A program made the translations under genes and the position numbers. The notes beneath the pieces were generated by a model. That model was given only the letters and a program-made list of their open reading frames with translations, was not told where the DNA came from and did not search any database. DNA of 64,000 bases from Channallabes apus (lineage: Eukaryota > Chordata > Actinopteri > Siluriformes > Clariidae), in NCBI GenBank assembly GCA_030522415.1, contig CM060108.1, positions 36,614,756 to 36,678,755 of the forward strand, given 5' to 3'. Every line of letters starts with the position of its first letter. Positions within the stretch are counted from its first letter, which is position 1. This document shows positions 48,299 to 59,779 of the stretch, one piece after another.

Positions 48299-48984
48299 TT
48301 TGCGAGCTCGTAACAATGTAACTGTGTGTGTGTGTGTGTGTGTTTTCTAAAAATGCCAGTCTCTTCTCCATAGTTACCAGTGGCATAAATTCCGCTAGCA
48401 GTAAACCGGTTCCCCCACGGACACTTTTATTTTATTCAGCTCCTCAAACATAAACTACAGTGGGGGTTTCAAAAACAGACATTTTCCTACCCCGAAGCCC
48501 CCTTCTTTTCCTTCACTTGTGTGCTTGTGTGTGTGTCTGCCTTTTTCCTCCGGCTAGCAGAAGTAAGTGTGTGTGTGTGTGTGCCTCTCCCTCGCTGGGC
48601 GCGTTATCAGCGAGTGGGGACTTGTTGGACACACACACACACACACACACACTGGGGATGTTTCAGTCAGCACTGCACGGCTAGATACACAGCAAGAATG
48701 CGAGAGGAAGATTACAAGCTGTCGGGAGGAAAACATGTCTCTGTTCTCATGTGTGTGTGAAAACTATAAAAGCTTAAACAAGCAGAACACAGGTCATTTA
48801 GCATTATTAAAATACTACTACTAATAATAATGCACTTTCTATTTTTTTACATTTTCATCATGATAAACTATACACTAGAACGTGAAGTGAGCTTTATAAC
48901 AGAAACATGGCGACAAATTATTGATAGTTAATAGCTGTAGCTTACATACTGGTTACATTGTGGGGGGGGGGGGGGGTAGGTATT

Positions 48985-49435
48985 CCGTGGTCACGACTTA
49001 CTAAGGCATGGAAACAAGATACTATGTTGTGGCCATGACTTAAAGTGTGGATAAGAGATTTTGTTAATGTGTAGACCTGAGCATACGTTTCCACACTTTA
49101 GTAAGTCGTGGCCACAACATTGTGTCTCGTGGGTATGCATATAGTTCCCACACCTTAATAAGTCGTGGCAACAGCATTATTTGTAGTAATTTGTGGCCAC
49201 ATCATATTATCTCCTACCCACACCATAGTAAGTTGTGGCCACAATATACTATCTCGTTCCCATGTCTTAGTATGTCGCAGCCACAACATACTATCACGCT
49301 CCCACACCTTAGTAAGTAGTGGCCACAACATATTATCTCGTTCCCACGCCTTAGTAAGTAATGGCCACAAAATACTATCTCCTTTTCATGCCTTTTAGTA
49401 AGTTGTGGCCACAGTCATCATCATCTCATCATCTA
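48985..49435. repeat. 43-bp degenerate minisatellite
   Basis: The core GTGGCCACAACATACTATCT, continuing CGTTCCCACACCTTAGTAAGT, recurs with spacing of 41-45 bases (GGCCACA near 49192, 49237, 49278, 49320, 49363 and 49405). More diverged units run back to 48985, next to a long G run. Two further units occur at 49830-49907, beyond two inserted SINEs. Confidence 0.85.
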
Positions 49436-49450
49436 TACCTCTTTATTCTG

Positions 49451-49615
49451 GGCCAGGGGTAGCTCAGTGGTTAAGGCAACGGACTATGGTTCGGAAGATC
49501 CCAGGTTCAAACCCCACAACCACCAAGTTGCCACTGTTGGGAGCAAGGCCCTTAACCCTCAACTGCTCAGATGTGTAATGAGATAAAAATGTATATCGCT
49601 CTGGATAAATGTATA
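49451..49615 (+). mobile_element. tRNA-derived SINE
   Basis: A box GTAGCTCAGTGG and B box GGTTCAAACCC, then ACCAAGTTGCCACTG, GGAGCAAGGCCCTTAACCC and a TAAATGTATAAATG tail. Same family as 42186. Inserted within the 43-bp minisatellite. Confidence 0.85.
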
Positions 49616-49624
49616 AATGGGTAA

Positions 49625-49815
49625 TGTATCCTCAGGGTAAATGTATCCTATCCCAGAATGTACACTCTGGACAGGGTGCCAATCCATCACATGACACACG
49701 TACATTTGAACACAAATTAGTCTAATCTTCAGGAAAACCCTTGAGGAAAACCCTTCAAGCACAGACCCCGGAGGTGCAAGGCAACAGTGCTAACCACTAC
49801 ACCATTGTGCCACCT
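49625..49815 (-). mobile_element. second SINE type, inverted
   Basis: Read on the minus strand from 49815: GGTGGCACAATGGTGTAGTG, GTTAGCACTGTTGCC, a GGGGTCTGTGCTTGAAGGGT region, and the widespread GGATTGGCACCCTGTCCAGA tail. Related to the + copy at 50760. Confidence 0.75.
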
Positions 49816-49825
49816 TGTGGATCTC

Positions 49826-49910
49826 ATATCAAGTATTTCATGGCCACAGCATACAGTACTATCTCGTTCCCACACCTTAGTAAGTCGTGGCCACAACATA
49901 GTATCGCCAT
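49826..49910. repeat. 43-bp minisatellite, downstream part
   Basis: Two more units (CATGGCCACAGCATACAGTA..., TCGTGGCCACAACATAGTAT) separated from the main array by the SINE pair. Confidence 0.8.
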
Positions 49911-50039
49911 TTGTTACTGCAACAATTTTCAGTAAATGTAACAAAATCTTACATTAGCAGAACAATTAAATTAACAGTGTAATTCAAAGTAGCCAAGAGT
50001 AGTCAAATACGAATACTATATATTTAGTGGTTATTCCGC

Positions 50040-50157
50040 CATCTAGTGGTAGAAGATAGAACGTTTTTCCATCACTGCGAGCGGTGCATGCGTACAGAAC
50101 CAGTTTGTCTGTGCAGGCTCGCCGTACTAGTTGTTAGGGGGGGGTGCACATTCCAAA
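50040..50157 (+). promoter_or_regulatory. mrpl52: mrpl52 promoter region
   Basis: GC-richer DNA with several CpGs lies just before the ATG, and a YY1-like AAAATGGCGGC overlaps the start codon, as often seen in nuclear genes for mitochondrial proteins. No TATA box is evident. Exact start sites cannot be read from sequence. Confidence 0.4.
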
Positions 50158-50191
50158 ATGGCGGCGCCCTTGAAGCTGCTGTGTATAACAG
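50158..50191 (+). CDS. mrpl52: mrpl52 exon 1
   Basis: AAAATGGCGGCG carries the start codon inside a YY1-type motif. The codons read [11 protein letters not shown] plus one base before GTGAGT. Short N-terminal exons encoding the import signal are usual for this family. Confidence 0.85.
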
Positions 50192-51683
50192 GTGAGTGAG
50201 ATGTTATTCTGAAGGTAAATGGATTTTACAGAGCCTCGTGGGCTACACATATATAAAGCCGATGATACAACTTTATTTTAGAAGCGAATATAAACGTCAA
50301 GTTTCTATTGTTTATGATCAGATAATGTGGTGTTAGCACGTGAATCCGGACAGCATTAGAAGCTCCACACGGTACTGACTCGGTCCAGACCTGCACACTG
50401 TGTTGTTCAGTACCATCAGCACTAAACACTGAGCCCTGCTACACAGATCAGCTGTAGAGATGATGATAATAATAATAATAATAGGAATGTAACTGGAAAT
50501 GTCAGTGTTTGTCAATCAAAATAAGTCTCTCTTTTCTTCTCTTGTATCAGTTAAAAGTATTTCAAAAGGCCAAGAATCAAACACCGTGTGTAGTACTAGG
50601 ACATTAGATTTATGTCCTAAAACCTGTCCAGATTTTTATCTATGAATTAAAAATTCAGGTACAATAATGACATTATATTTATGTTGTATGGTTAATCAAA
50701 AAAGTACTTAAAGTACTTTTATTTTACAAAAAAAAAAAAAAATAAGTAAGTTCTTGTACCTCACCTTGGTGGCTCAGTGGTTATCACTGTAACATCGCAC
50801 CTCCAGAGTCCTGGTTCGATTCCTGCCTAGGGGTCTGTGTGTGCATGGAGTTTGCATGGTCTCCCTGTGCTTGGTGGGTTTCCTCCAGGTACTCCAGTTT
50901 CTCCCACTGGCCAAATATATTTAATTTTTGTTGCCAAATTGCTGTAGTGTGTGAATGACAACCAGGCGTCGAGCTGGCAACCCAATCCCTTCAGTAAACA
51001 ACCAAAAAAAAACAGTATATCACTTACCTTGTGGATTTTAAGGTGAGGTTTTACAGGCAGATTTTGTCAATAACATTGTCATAAAGTTTTAAAAACATGA
51101 TAAAAAAAAAAGAAGATGAAAACTGTGGCATTGTAATGTGTGTAGGTCTCAAACCTCTTATACAGCAGTGACATGAACAAGACTTGACATATAATTGACA
51201 GATGGGAAAATTAGGTCATGGTCACATCTCTGCTAATAGTAAGCAATTGATCAATCTACTGCAATGCTACAACATTTTTTTAATGAAACCATGCTGGATG
51301 TTTGCACAGAAATTACAGATCTCTCTGACATGAGATTAGAGAATTGAGTGCAGAGATAACCGCTGCCGGTGTCTTCAAATCAGATAATCAGTGTAGGGCT
51401 GCAACTAACGATTATTTTTATAATCGATTTGTTGGTCGATTATTTTTTCGATTAATCGGATAAAACTAACCGCTTTGATTTGATGTTTTGCTTAACTATA
51501 TAAAACCATAAATCAGGGTATTATTTATGTATAAAAGTAAACTTTAAAAAAATGCAATAGCCACATAGAGTTTAATGATCTTTAATTTTGTCATTTAAAC
51601 CTTATTTTATGTAAATCAACATTTTTGTTTTTAACAATAAGTGCAGATGGCAAGTTGACAGTGTGTGTGTGTGTGTGTGTATG

Positions 51684-51751
<68 letters not shown>

Positions 51752-52054
51752 GCCCTCATAGTTCACTGACAGGTTTTGTACAGTAAATATGCTCACAAGT
51801 GAGAGATTTTTGAATGAAGGCTGCATTACTTGATTGATTAATTGAAGGCAACACACACTATGTACTATCTGATTATTTATTGAACATCAATGTTGAACAA
51901 CTTAAATTAAACTGAAGCCACAAAAATTAAAGGGTTCATTAAATTACATTTTAAAGTATAGTTTATTAACAAAAACAGATGACACATTTGGCCTTAAAAA
52001 TTAAGATACTATAGGCACATGCTCAGAATCTTTACAAGGCAAAGATTTTTATTA

Positions 52055-52119
<65 letters not shown>

Positions 52120-55100
52120 TTGTTTGTGATGATAAAAAGTATCTTTTGATGATATATTAATGTTTTGAGATTTTTAAACAATAATGAGAAGCAACATTTA
52201 GACCACACACACACTAGGGCTGTCTTTATCCCACAGTTCAGAGTTAAATGAAGGCTATTTCACACGGCCCCAATAAACTGACATAATGGCTTAAGCTGCA
52301 ATGACAACAAAAATGGAATGAATTATGCAGCTATCAATCTGGGCCAGGACAATTTCACTTTTACTATATAGTTGGGTACCTGCTAGGTGTTGTATAGTTG
52401 CTTGGCCAGAATGGTTTAAGCCACCAAAATAACGTTTTATTGATAAACTGCGCAGCTTTCGCCAACGTGAACACTCCCGTTAGTAACGAGGCGAATAAGG
52501 AGCTAAACTTCAGCCGCAGAATGAGACGCTGCGCAATAAGGAGCCAAACGAACCGGATGCTGCGAATAAGGAGCTAACTTCAGCCTCGTGTGCTTAGGGG
52601 CATCATATCTTTCGCTAGAAAGTTAGAAACGGCCCTGGTTATATCCTTGCTCCTTTTGGAACACCTTTCATAAGGTGTAATGGCCACGAAAGACGACACG
52701 ATGGATATCTGCTTTGGTACAGCCCCACTGCTAGCGCTGCTAGTTGACGGAGTAGCATCGGCCTGCATTTTCATGCTCTCAGTGTGGTCGTGTGGGTGAT
52801 GCGTTCATATAAGCAGAGTTCGTGCTACCTTTTTTGTCGACAATTTCAACATCTTTGGATAATAACTCGAGGTTAGATTCACTTTCATCGCTGCTTCCAC
52901 TCTTTTTTTTATTTTTTTTTTTTTGTCGTCCTGGTGTCAAGTTTGCTTCGCAAAGTGCGGCAGGAAATTAACTTTGACCTGCACGGCACGCGCAAGCTGC
53001 ACGCTGATTGGTTGTTGTCGTATTGTTCTGCTGTGTGATTGGCTCTTAGATGAATCCATATCGAGCAAAAAATGTCTATAGCTTTTCATCGTTTTTAAAA
53101 TCAAACAAATCGCGATTCGATATGATATCGTTTTTATCGGCCCAGCCCTAATTGTGTGTACAGATCCCACAGACGGATGCTTGTTGGCCACAAGATATTC
53201 TATTGCAGTGGACTCAGAGCCGCATCGGCCGGGATTGGTTTTAATTTCACAAGTCCAAGTTTGACTTGAACAGCCCTCTTACATTTTGCCTCATAAAGTT
53301 ATTGTAACCGAGAATGTGTGCTTTTCTTCATGGAATGAACAAACTGTTTGTCATTATCTAACAGCTAGCTACCAAAATAAATTAACCCACCACAACATCA
53401 TACATGCATGCAAGACTTTACACAAACAAAATTGTAGATCTTCGTTATGATTACAGCTCACTACATTTCTATTATAAAAACGCTCTATAAAAATTATCCA
53501 TATATTCTAATGCTAAGTACATTAGGGAGAAATAGTAAAAGTGACTTTAGCCTTTGGAACTGTTGGAGCGTTTTATTCCAGAACTTTTAATCCATAGTCT
53601 CCAAAGCAGTTACAATATTTTAAAATAGATATAAAGCATTCATAGCAGTTTAACAGCACTTTTTGTGCAACAACCTTGAGTTTTATCTTTATCTTCCTTC
53701 ATTTCAAATGCAGGTAGAATATTTGAATACTATTTAGTACAGTTACACAGATGCTGTATTGAACTTAACCGTAAACTAACATAACTTTCCATCTCTATTG
53801 ACTTGTCTTTTATTATTATGATGTCTATTATTTAAAAAGGTATTTTTTTAAAGGCATTTTTTATCTTCTGTTTAAAGCCTTAAGGCAGACTGTGCGGCCA
53901 TTTTCATCTACGTGTGCAGTTCATGCAGGGAAGAAATGGAGACTGGAGTAAGTAATTAAAAATCCCTTGTGATCTAATTAATTTTGCATCCTTATCTGAT
54001 TGGAGATTGCAGTAAAAGACTTTGCATGTGTCATCTGTACAGGAATGGATTGGCCTGGACTGGATCAGAGTATGGTCCGTTAACAGATTTGCCTGACTGG
54101 TCATTTGCAGGTGAGACACAGATTTGTAAATTACAGCATATTGTTTAGTCATCACTAAAGTAATAGATTTAACAATCTATAGAAGTACAATTAGAGTACA
54201 AAGTTAGAGGTTTTAAAAAGTTAGTTTTTTTGTTTTGAAAAAAGCAGAATTATATTCGCATCTTTCTAAGCAAACTGTGACATGTTTTAACCAATTTTTT
54301 GGGGGATCTAGAACTTTATTTGTAAATTTGGGTTGGTTTGTTTTTTTGGAAAATGGGACTGATGCAGGGCATTTGGACTTAAAGTATTGTGTAAAAGTCT
54401 TGAGCCACCCCTCATTTATACATAATACATAAAATTAAATGATGTAGATTAATTTAAAGAAGTCAGAACAAATGTTTTGCTGTGACAGGCAGCAAAGGGC
54501 CTGAAGGTACAATTAAAGAATTGGTAGTTCACGTTACAATGTCAGCCGCAACCTCATTTCCCATCTCTTACTAATCACCAGCCTGATCACTGCTTGCCTC
54601 GTCCCACTATCTCTCCGGGATCGAGGAAGACATTCATCCAGGCTCTTTTCTGCTCTGGCACCTGGAACAAGTGGAACAAACTTCCTCTAGATGTCCCCTT
54701 TGAGTATCTTTAAACGACGACTCAAGACGTATCTGTTTCTCCAGTACTTGGACTAAACCCCCCCCCCCTTTAAAAAAAAAAAAACCCCAACACCCTCTTC
54801 CCAGTTGTGTTGGACTAATGCAGTGGTTCTCAAACTTTTTCTGTCATTCCCCACTTAAGGGGGTGAGCGAATTTTCAAGCCCCACTTGTCAACAAAATAA
54901 TAACGAAATCGGCCAAGTTTACTGTTTATTGAAATATCAATTCCTAAACCAATAAGATCAAACAACACCAAGTTCAAAAAAGATAAAATACACGTGCAAT
55001 TGTTACAAGGCTTACGTTGTTACACTTACACTTATCTTTGCATAATTGACCCCATGTTTATTAGCTGCTCAGCAATCGTTTGTAGTTTTTTTGCACTGGC

Positions 55101-58100
55101 CAATTCTGTATGCAACTTTGAATGAAGCCATTTGTGCTTTGCTGTCCACTGATTCAGATGTTACCATGTGATTCTCCTGCTGTCTGTATTCTGCCAGCTT
55201 TCTTTGAAAGAAGTCGAGTGGATTATTAACGTGACTGGAGTGTGTTGTCTCTAAGTGTCTTCCTAATTTGTTGGGTCTCATGCAGTCTGCTGCCAGCGGT
55301 TTAAGACACAAAACACACACGGGGCTCTCTTCTGCCCCCACCATCCCCACCATGAATCCAAGCTCAACATACAGTGGTGTGAAAAACTATTTGCCCCCCT
55401 CCTGATTTCTTATTCTTTTGCATGTTTGTCACACAAAATGTTTCTGATCATCAAACACATTTAACTATTAGTCAAAGATAACACAAGTAAACACAAAATG
55501 CAGTTTTTAAATGAGGGGTTTTATTATTTAGGGAGAAAAAAAATCCAAACCTACCCAAACCCTGTGTGAAAAAGTAATTGCCCCCTGAACCTAATAACTG
55601 GTTGGGCCACCCTTAGCAGCAATAACTGCAATCAAGCGTTTGTGATAACTTGCAACGAGTCTTTTACAGCGCTCTGGAGGAATTTTGGCCCACTCATCTT
55701 TGCAGAATTGTTGTAATTCAGCTTTATTTGAGGGTTTTGTAGCATGAACCGCCTTTTTAAGATCATGCCACAACATCTCAATAGGATTCAGGTCAGGACT
55801 TTGACTAGGCCACTCCAAAGTCTTCATTTTGTTGTTCTTCAGCCATTCAGAGGTGGAGTTGCTGGTCATTGTCCTGCTGCAGCACCCAAGATCGCTTCAG
55901 CTTGAGTTGACGAACAGATGGCCGGACATTCTCCTTCAGGATTTTTTGGTAGACAGTAGAATTCATGGTTCCATCTATCACAGCAAGCCTTCCAGGTCCT
56001 GAAGCAGCAAAACAACCCCAGACCATCACACTACCACCACCATATTTTACTGTTGGTATGATGTTCTTTTTCTGAAATGCTGTGTTACTTTTACGCCAGA
56101 TGTAACGGGACACGCACCTTCCAAAAAGTTCAACTATTGTCTCATCGGTCCACAAGGTATTTTCCCAAAAGTCTTGGCAATCATTGAGATGTTTTTTTAG
56201 CAAAATTGAGACGAGCCTTAATGTTCTTTTTGCTTAAAAGTGGTTTGCGTCTTGGTAATCTGCCATGCAGGCCGTTTTTGCCCAGTCTCTTTCTTATGGT
56301 GGAGTCGTGAACACTGACCTTAATTGAGGCAAGTGAGGCCTGCAGTTCTTTAGATGTTGTCCTGGGGTCTTTTGTGGCCTCTCGGATGAGTCGTCTCTGC
56401 GCTCTTGAGGTAATTTTGGTCGGCCGGCCACTCCTGGGAAGGTTCACCACTGTTCCATGTTTTTGCCATTTGTGGATAATGGCTCTCACTGTGGTTCGCT
56501 GGAGTCCCAAAGCTTTAGAAATGGCTTTATAACCTTTACCAGACTGATGGATCTCAATTACTTTTGTTCTCATTTGTTCCTGAATTTCTTTGGATCTTGG
56601 CATGATGTCTAGCTTTTGAGGTGCTTTTGGTCTACTTCTCTGTGTCAGGTAGCTCCTATTTAAGTGATTTCTTGATTGAAACAGGTGTGGCAGTAATCAG
56701 GCCTGGGGGTGACTACAGAAATTGAACTCAGTTGTGATAAACCACAGTTAAGTTATTTTTTAACAAGGGGGGCAATCACTTTTTCACACAGGGCCATGTA
56801 GATTTGGAGTTTTTTTTCTCCCTTAATAACGTAAACCTTCATTTAAAAACTGCATTTTGTGTTCAATTATGTTATCTTTGACTAATAGTTAACGGTTTTT
56901 GATGAGCAGAAACATTTAAGTGTGACAAACATGCAAAAGAATAAGAAATCAGGAAGGGGGCAAATAGTTTTTCACACCACTGTAGGCTTCATTAGGGGTG
57001 GGTGATATAACCAAAATCTTCTATCACGGTAGAAGCGATTTTCTACCTCGATAATGATATATAACACAATATAGCTATTTGTATCTGAAAATACATAAAT
57101 AAAAATTAAAACACAAAGAAACTGTTTTACATAATGTAATTTTATTTAAACTGTGAATTGCTGAGGTTTGCCGCATTTTTTATTTTTTTTACTTTGGCCA
57201 TATTCGTTTGGATGCTTGGGTTTCAGATGATAGAAAAGGTTTGACGTGTTTCCACCACTTGTTAAAACAGTGCACTTGCGTACCTTACAAATCACGTTCG
57301 TCTCATTCGTATCACTTTTCTTATACCCAAACCAATTCCACACCACAGACGAGGCACCTTTTTTCTTTACAATCTCCTCGTTGTTGGTTGCGTCACATGT
57401 AAGCAAACTCACTGCTGCTGCACCGTCTTCTTCCATTGTCGAAGTGTATGTGAAGCCAAACACATCAAAAGTGGGATGAAACCGCGGCACCCGATTGAAC
57501 CAAATATCTGCGCAAATACAGCGCAGCGCGACTATCTGGATAGCGCAGAGTTGATCTGGTTTACTTGCGCAGCCCGGTGGATCGTGCAGCGCGGACCTAC
57601 TTCAGCAGCGCTGCTCGAGTCATAAACCTGCGCGACTCAATTTATTTAAAATGTCAGGACTGTTTAATATTGTTTCCGCCTTGCCATGCCTGGTTTGTAC
57701 GTGCGCATCCCAGTGGAGTAAAATGTAATTTGATGGTCGGCGCGGTCTACTTCTGTCAGCGTCGCGCAGCGCTGCCCAGTGGGTCGCACAGGTTTCAATT
57801 CAATTTACTTGTATTAATGATCCATTTATTTGTGTGTGATTGTTTAGTTTTGAGAGTACGCTCTTCATTATCAATAAAGAAAAGCATGAATTAGAATAGG
57901 TACTTTCCTATTATTTTCCACTAATTTCCTCCCGTTCATTGCGCCCCACCTGTCATGTCTGTATTCCCCACTAGTGGGGCCCCACACTTTGAGAACCACT
58001 GGATTACAGTATGTTGCATGTCTGTTTTTCTCTATAGATGGCAGACCTGCACCTCCACTGAAAGGACAAGTCAGGAGGCAGAAGCAAAGGGAAGACTTTG

Positions 58101-59512
58101 CAGTAAGTTTCTGATAGAATGAGTTTGTGATCTGTTTTCAGAAATAAATCTTTGCTGAAGTTTTTAATATGGCTTTTTGTTGCAGACTATAAAGAGCCTA
58201 GTGTCAATGTGTAGTTTAGTGTGAATTCAGTGAAATAATGGCATGAAATTCGTATTTGGTAAAGGATTATATCAATAACAAGTTAATTAACTGGCATATA
58301 ATTTATATATAGAATTGATATTTCAGCTGGGCCAAGTCCTCCTGTCAGTACCTTTCTTGGTTTCAGTTATGACGGAAAATCCTATTTAAAGGCTTAAACT
58401 GGATTGAGACTTAACAATGAGTTTTTCCCTCAAGGTAGTTTAATCAGGTTACATGGGTTTTTAAAAACGTTTCAAGCTTACCTTAAAGCAGTAGACATGC
58501 AAAAGCATGACTTTATTGACTGTGCCTTTATTCTGTGAGAATGTCTTAGGGTTTTTTATGAGAATAGTCTATTACTACTGTGTCTAATGTAATGCCTGTA
58601 AATGATTAGCAGATGCCCCGTTTTTGCTGTGTACAGCAAACATAACTGATCAGATGGATAGTGTCTGTATTTATCTCACAGCACTGCAGAATTCTCAAAT
58701 TTTCTCAAACAGCAGCTGTGAAAGTAATGCTGGCTGCAAGGCAAAGCACTTTTCTTGTTGCTATAGTAACAGCTCATTTGCAGGGACTTGTATGGCAGAT
58801 GCCACATAATCTAAGGCTAATAATAAACTGATTAATAGTGGGTTGATATGCACTTTCTCTGTCAAATAATTACATTTATATGTTTATAATAATGTTTAAT
58901 TAACATTAATAGAAGAGCTGATTTGTCAGTGCTTTACAAGAGTATGTTTTTCTGACACTCCAATGTTATCAGGAGGCAACATGACAAGCTGCTTGTTACT
59001 TTTTTTTGTCTTCAGTTGGAAGAGAGGCTCATGAAGAAAGGACTGTTTATAGCTGCTGTAATGCAAGCTAGTTGTAGTGATATGAAGACTTCATAGACAC
59101 TCATCATTAACTATTACTATAAACTGATAGTAAAAATATGACCCAACATTAATAAATAGAATTAGTTGTAAAAAATGAGGAATAATTCTTTAGGTTAAGT
59201 TTTTTTTTAGTAAATAATTGAATTCAATGTTGCATTAGAATCACACCACACCACTGTTGATTATTTTCTTAGAACAGCATACTCTGTAGTGTTTTATTCC
59301 TCGCTCATTTAGAAGGAATTTACCATAGGGCTGTTGTAGACCATTTCTGTTTGACATTACAGAGGAGAGCAGTGAACCTCAGCGCTGAAGTGGACGAGGG
59401 GATAAGGACATGGAGGGCAGAAAAGGAGGAGCAGGAGAGAGCAAGAGAGCAGCTAAAATCTTCTATGTTTAAACCTAAAGGAAAACTGTTATTAAAGAAC
59501 AAAAACAAATAA
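50158..59512 (+). CDS. mrpl52: mitochondrial large ribosomal subunit protein mL52
   Basis: Component of the mitochondrial 39S ribosomal subunit. Exons: 50158-50191, 53878-53947, 54043-54110, 58038-58102 and 59363-59512. All splice sites are GT-AG and phases agree, for 129 codons including TAA at 59510-59512. The 128-residue product has a short Arg-rich, Ser-containing N-terminus suited to mitochondrial import (MAAPLKLLC...[10 protein letters not shown]). The family signature [27 protein letters not shown] and PLKGQ match human MRPL52 (123 residues), followed by a charged helical tail. Human MRPL52, AJUBA and ACIN1 all map to 14q11.2. Introns 1 and 3 are expanded by transposons. Confidence 0.95.
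50760..51000 (+). mobile_element. tRNA-related SINE
   Basis: CTTGGTGGCTCAGTGGTTAT (A box), CCTGGTTCGATTCCTGCC (B box), then the common fish motif GTGTGTGCATGGAGTTTGCA and GGGTTTCCTCCAGGTACTCC. In mrpl52 intron 1. Confidence 0.82.
51661..51742. repeat. (TG)n-(TA)n microsatellite
   Basis: About ten TG units followed by about 28 TA units. Confidence 0.95.
52073..52118. repeat. (TA)n microsatellite after an A run
   Basis: A long A tract followed by about 23 TA units. Confidence 0.95.
53160..53877. other. mrpl52 intron 1, distal part
   Basis: AT-rich, no recognised feature before the exon at 53878. Confidence 0.4.
53878..53947 (+). CDS. mrpl52: mrpl52 exon 2
   Basis: After [27 protein letters not shown] and WRL, matching mammalian VRRLHCSVAAWAGGQWRL. 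Donor GTAAGT, two bases carried out. Confidence 0.92.
54043..54110 (+). CDS. mrpl52: mrpl52 exon 3
   Basis: [20 protein letters not shown] followed by FA. This is the most conserved block of mL52 (human YGPLTELPDWSYADG). Acceptor TGTACAG, donor GTGAGA. Confidence 0.96.
54540..54755 (+). mobile_element. LINE 3' fragment (C-terminus of ORF2)
   Basis: A degraded frame resembling the tail of CR1/L2/Rex-type ORF2 ends in [15 protein letters not shown], preceded by traces of the [10 protein letters not shown] block. It is followed by C and A runs. It lies in mrpl52 intron 3. Confidence 0.65.
55372..56982 (-). mobile_element. Tc1/mariner element, copy C (full length, inactive)
   Basis: Same terminal repeats as copy A, flanked by TA (55370-55371 and 56983-56984). 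Length 1,611 bp. Inserted in the hAT element. Confidence 0.95.
55591..56603 (-). pseudogene. Tc1 transposase pseudogene (copy C)
   Basis: The DNA-binding half starts [20 protein letters not shown] and breaks at the same seven-A run as copy A (near 56193-56199). A small deletion near 55866 removes the DPKH part next to the second catalytic Asp, which shifts the frame. The C-terminal DLNPIEMLW with the catalytic Glu remains. Confidence 0.92.
56990..57500 (-). mobile_element. second BED-finger hAT fragment
   Basis: On the minus strand 57490-57146 encodes [40 protein letters not shown] and KHPNEYGQS, clearly a ZBED1-like BED finger of a hAT-Ac transposase. GGGTGGGTGATATAACCAAA near 57000 resembles a hAT terminus. 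It has been separated from its catalytic domain. It differs from the Charlie-type finger nearby. Confidence 0.82.
58038..58102 (+). CDS. mrpl52: mrpl52 exon 4
   Basis: [20 protein letters not shown] plus Ala, like human [21 protein letters not shown]. Acceptor CTCTATAG, donor GTAAGT. Confidence 0.95.
58103..59362. other. mrpl52 intron 4
   Basis: AT-rich; no recognised feature. Confidence 0.5.
59363..59512 (+). CDS. mrpl52: mrpl52 exon 5 and stop
   Basis: [20 protein letters not shown], then a Glu/Arg-rich helix and [15 protein letters not shown], then TAA at 59510. The NALKPKG of human is echoed by SMFKPKG. Confidence 0.94.
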   Translation, partial: RRAVNLSAEVDEGIRTWRAEKEEQERAREQLKSSMFKPKGKLLLKNKNK

Positions 59513-59773
59513 ACAGTAAAAAAACAAAGAAAATAACGTTTGTCAATCTATAAATTTTTTTTTCAATGAAAGTGTGAAGTAATATTTTAATTGAAAGCTC
59601 TGACTATGGTGCCTGATGTGGTGGTTAATTAATGTGTGAAAATGATATCCTAGTGATTACATAAGTACATAATTTAAGTATTTGTTGATTTTTTTTAAAT
59701 ATAATTTTGAGGTGTTAAACAAATATTGCAAACGTTATCATTTGTTTCATTATTAGATGTTATCCTCAATAAA
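59508..59773 (+). terminator. mrpl52: mrpl52 candidate poly(A) signals
   Basis: AATAAA at 59508-59513 overlaps the stop codon and is probably too early. AATAAA at 59768-59773, about 260 bases downstream, is a more ordinary 3' end. Confidence 0.4.
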
Positions 59774-59779
59774 TACATG

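Larger units (their letters stand above)
51394..53151 (-). mobile_element. hAT-Ac (ZBED-like) relic or composite
   Basis: The left end TAGGGCTGCAACTAACGATT and the right end TTATCGGCCCAGCCCTA are both hAT-type termini but not exact mates, so this may be two merged elements. On the minus strand 52774-52580 encodes [20 protein letters not shown] and [14 protein letters not shown], a block found between the BED finger and catalytic core of ZBED/hAT-Ac transposases. The flanking 8-mers AATCAGTG and ATTGTGTG agree at 5 of 8 positions. Long (TG/TA)n (51661-51742) and (TA)n (52073-52118) lie inside. Confidence 0.6.
54821..58001 (-). mobile_element. hAT (Charlie/ZBED5-like) element hosting nested insertions
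   Basis: The left end CAGTGGTTCTCAAACTTTTT and the right end CACACTTTGAGAACCACTG are inverted repeats, with the 8-mers GACTAATG and GATTACAG outside (imperfect duplication). On the minus strand 55353-55069 encodes a BED finger ([29 protein letters not shown]) as in Charlie/ZBED5 transposases. A Tc1 copy (55372-56982) and another hAT fragment lie within. The catalytic part is absent. Confidence 0.8.

Noticed and set aside
48985..49435. CRISPR-like array
   Set aside because: The repeats are degenerate, contiguous 43-bp tandem units with no spacers, in a vertebrate genome.
49451..49520. tRNA gene
   Set aside because: A and B boxes are present, but the cloverleaf is poor and a SINE body and tail follow; the same unit occurs at 42186.
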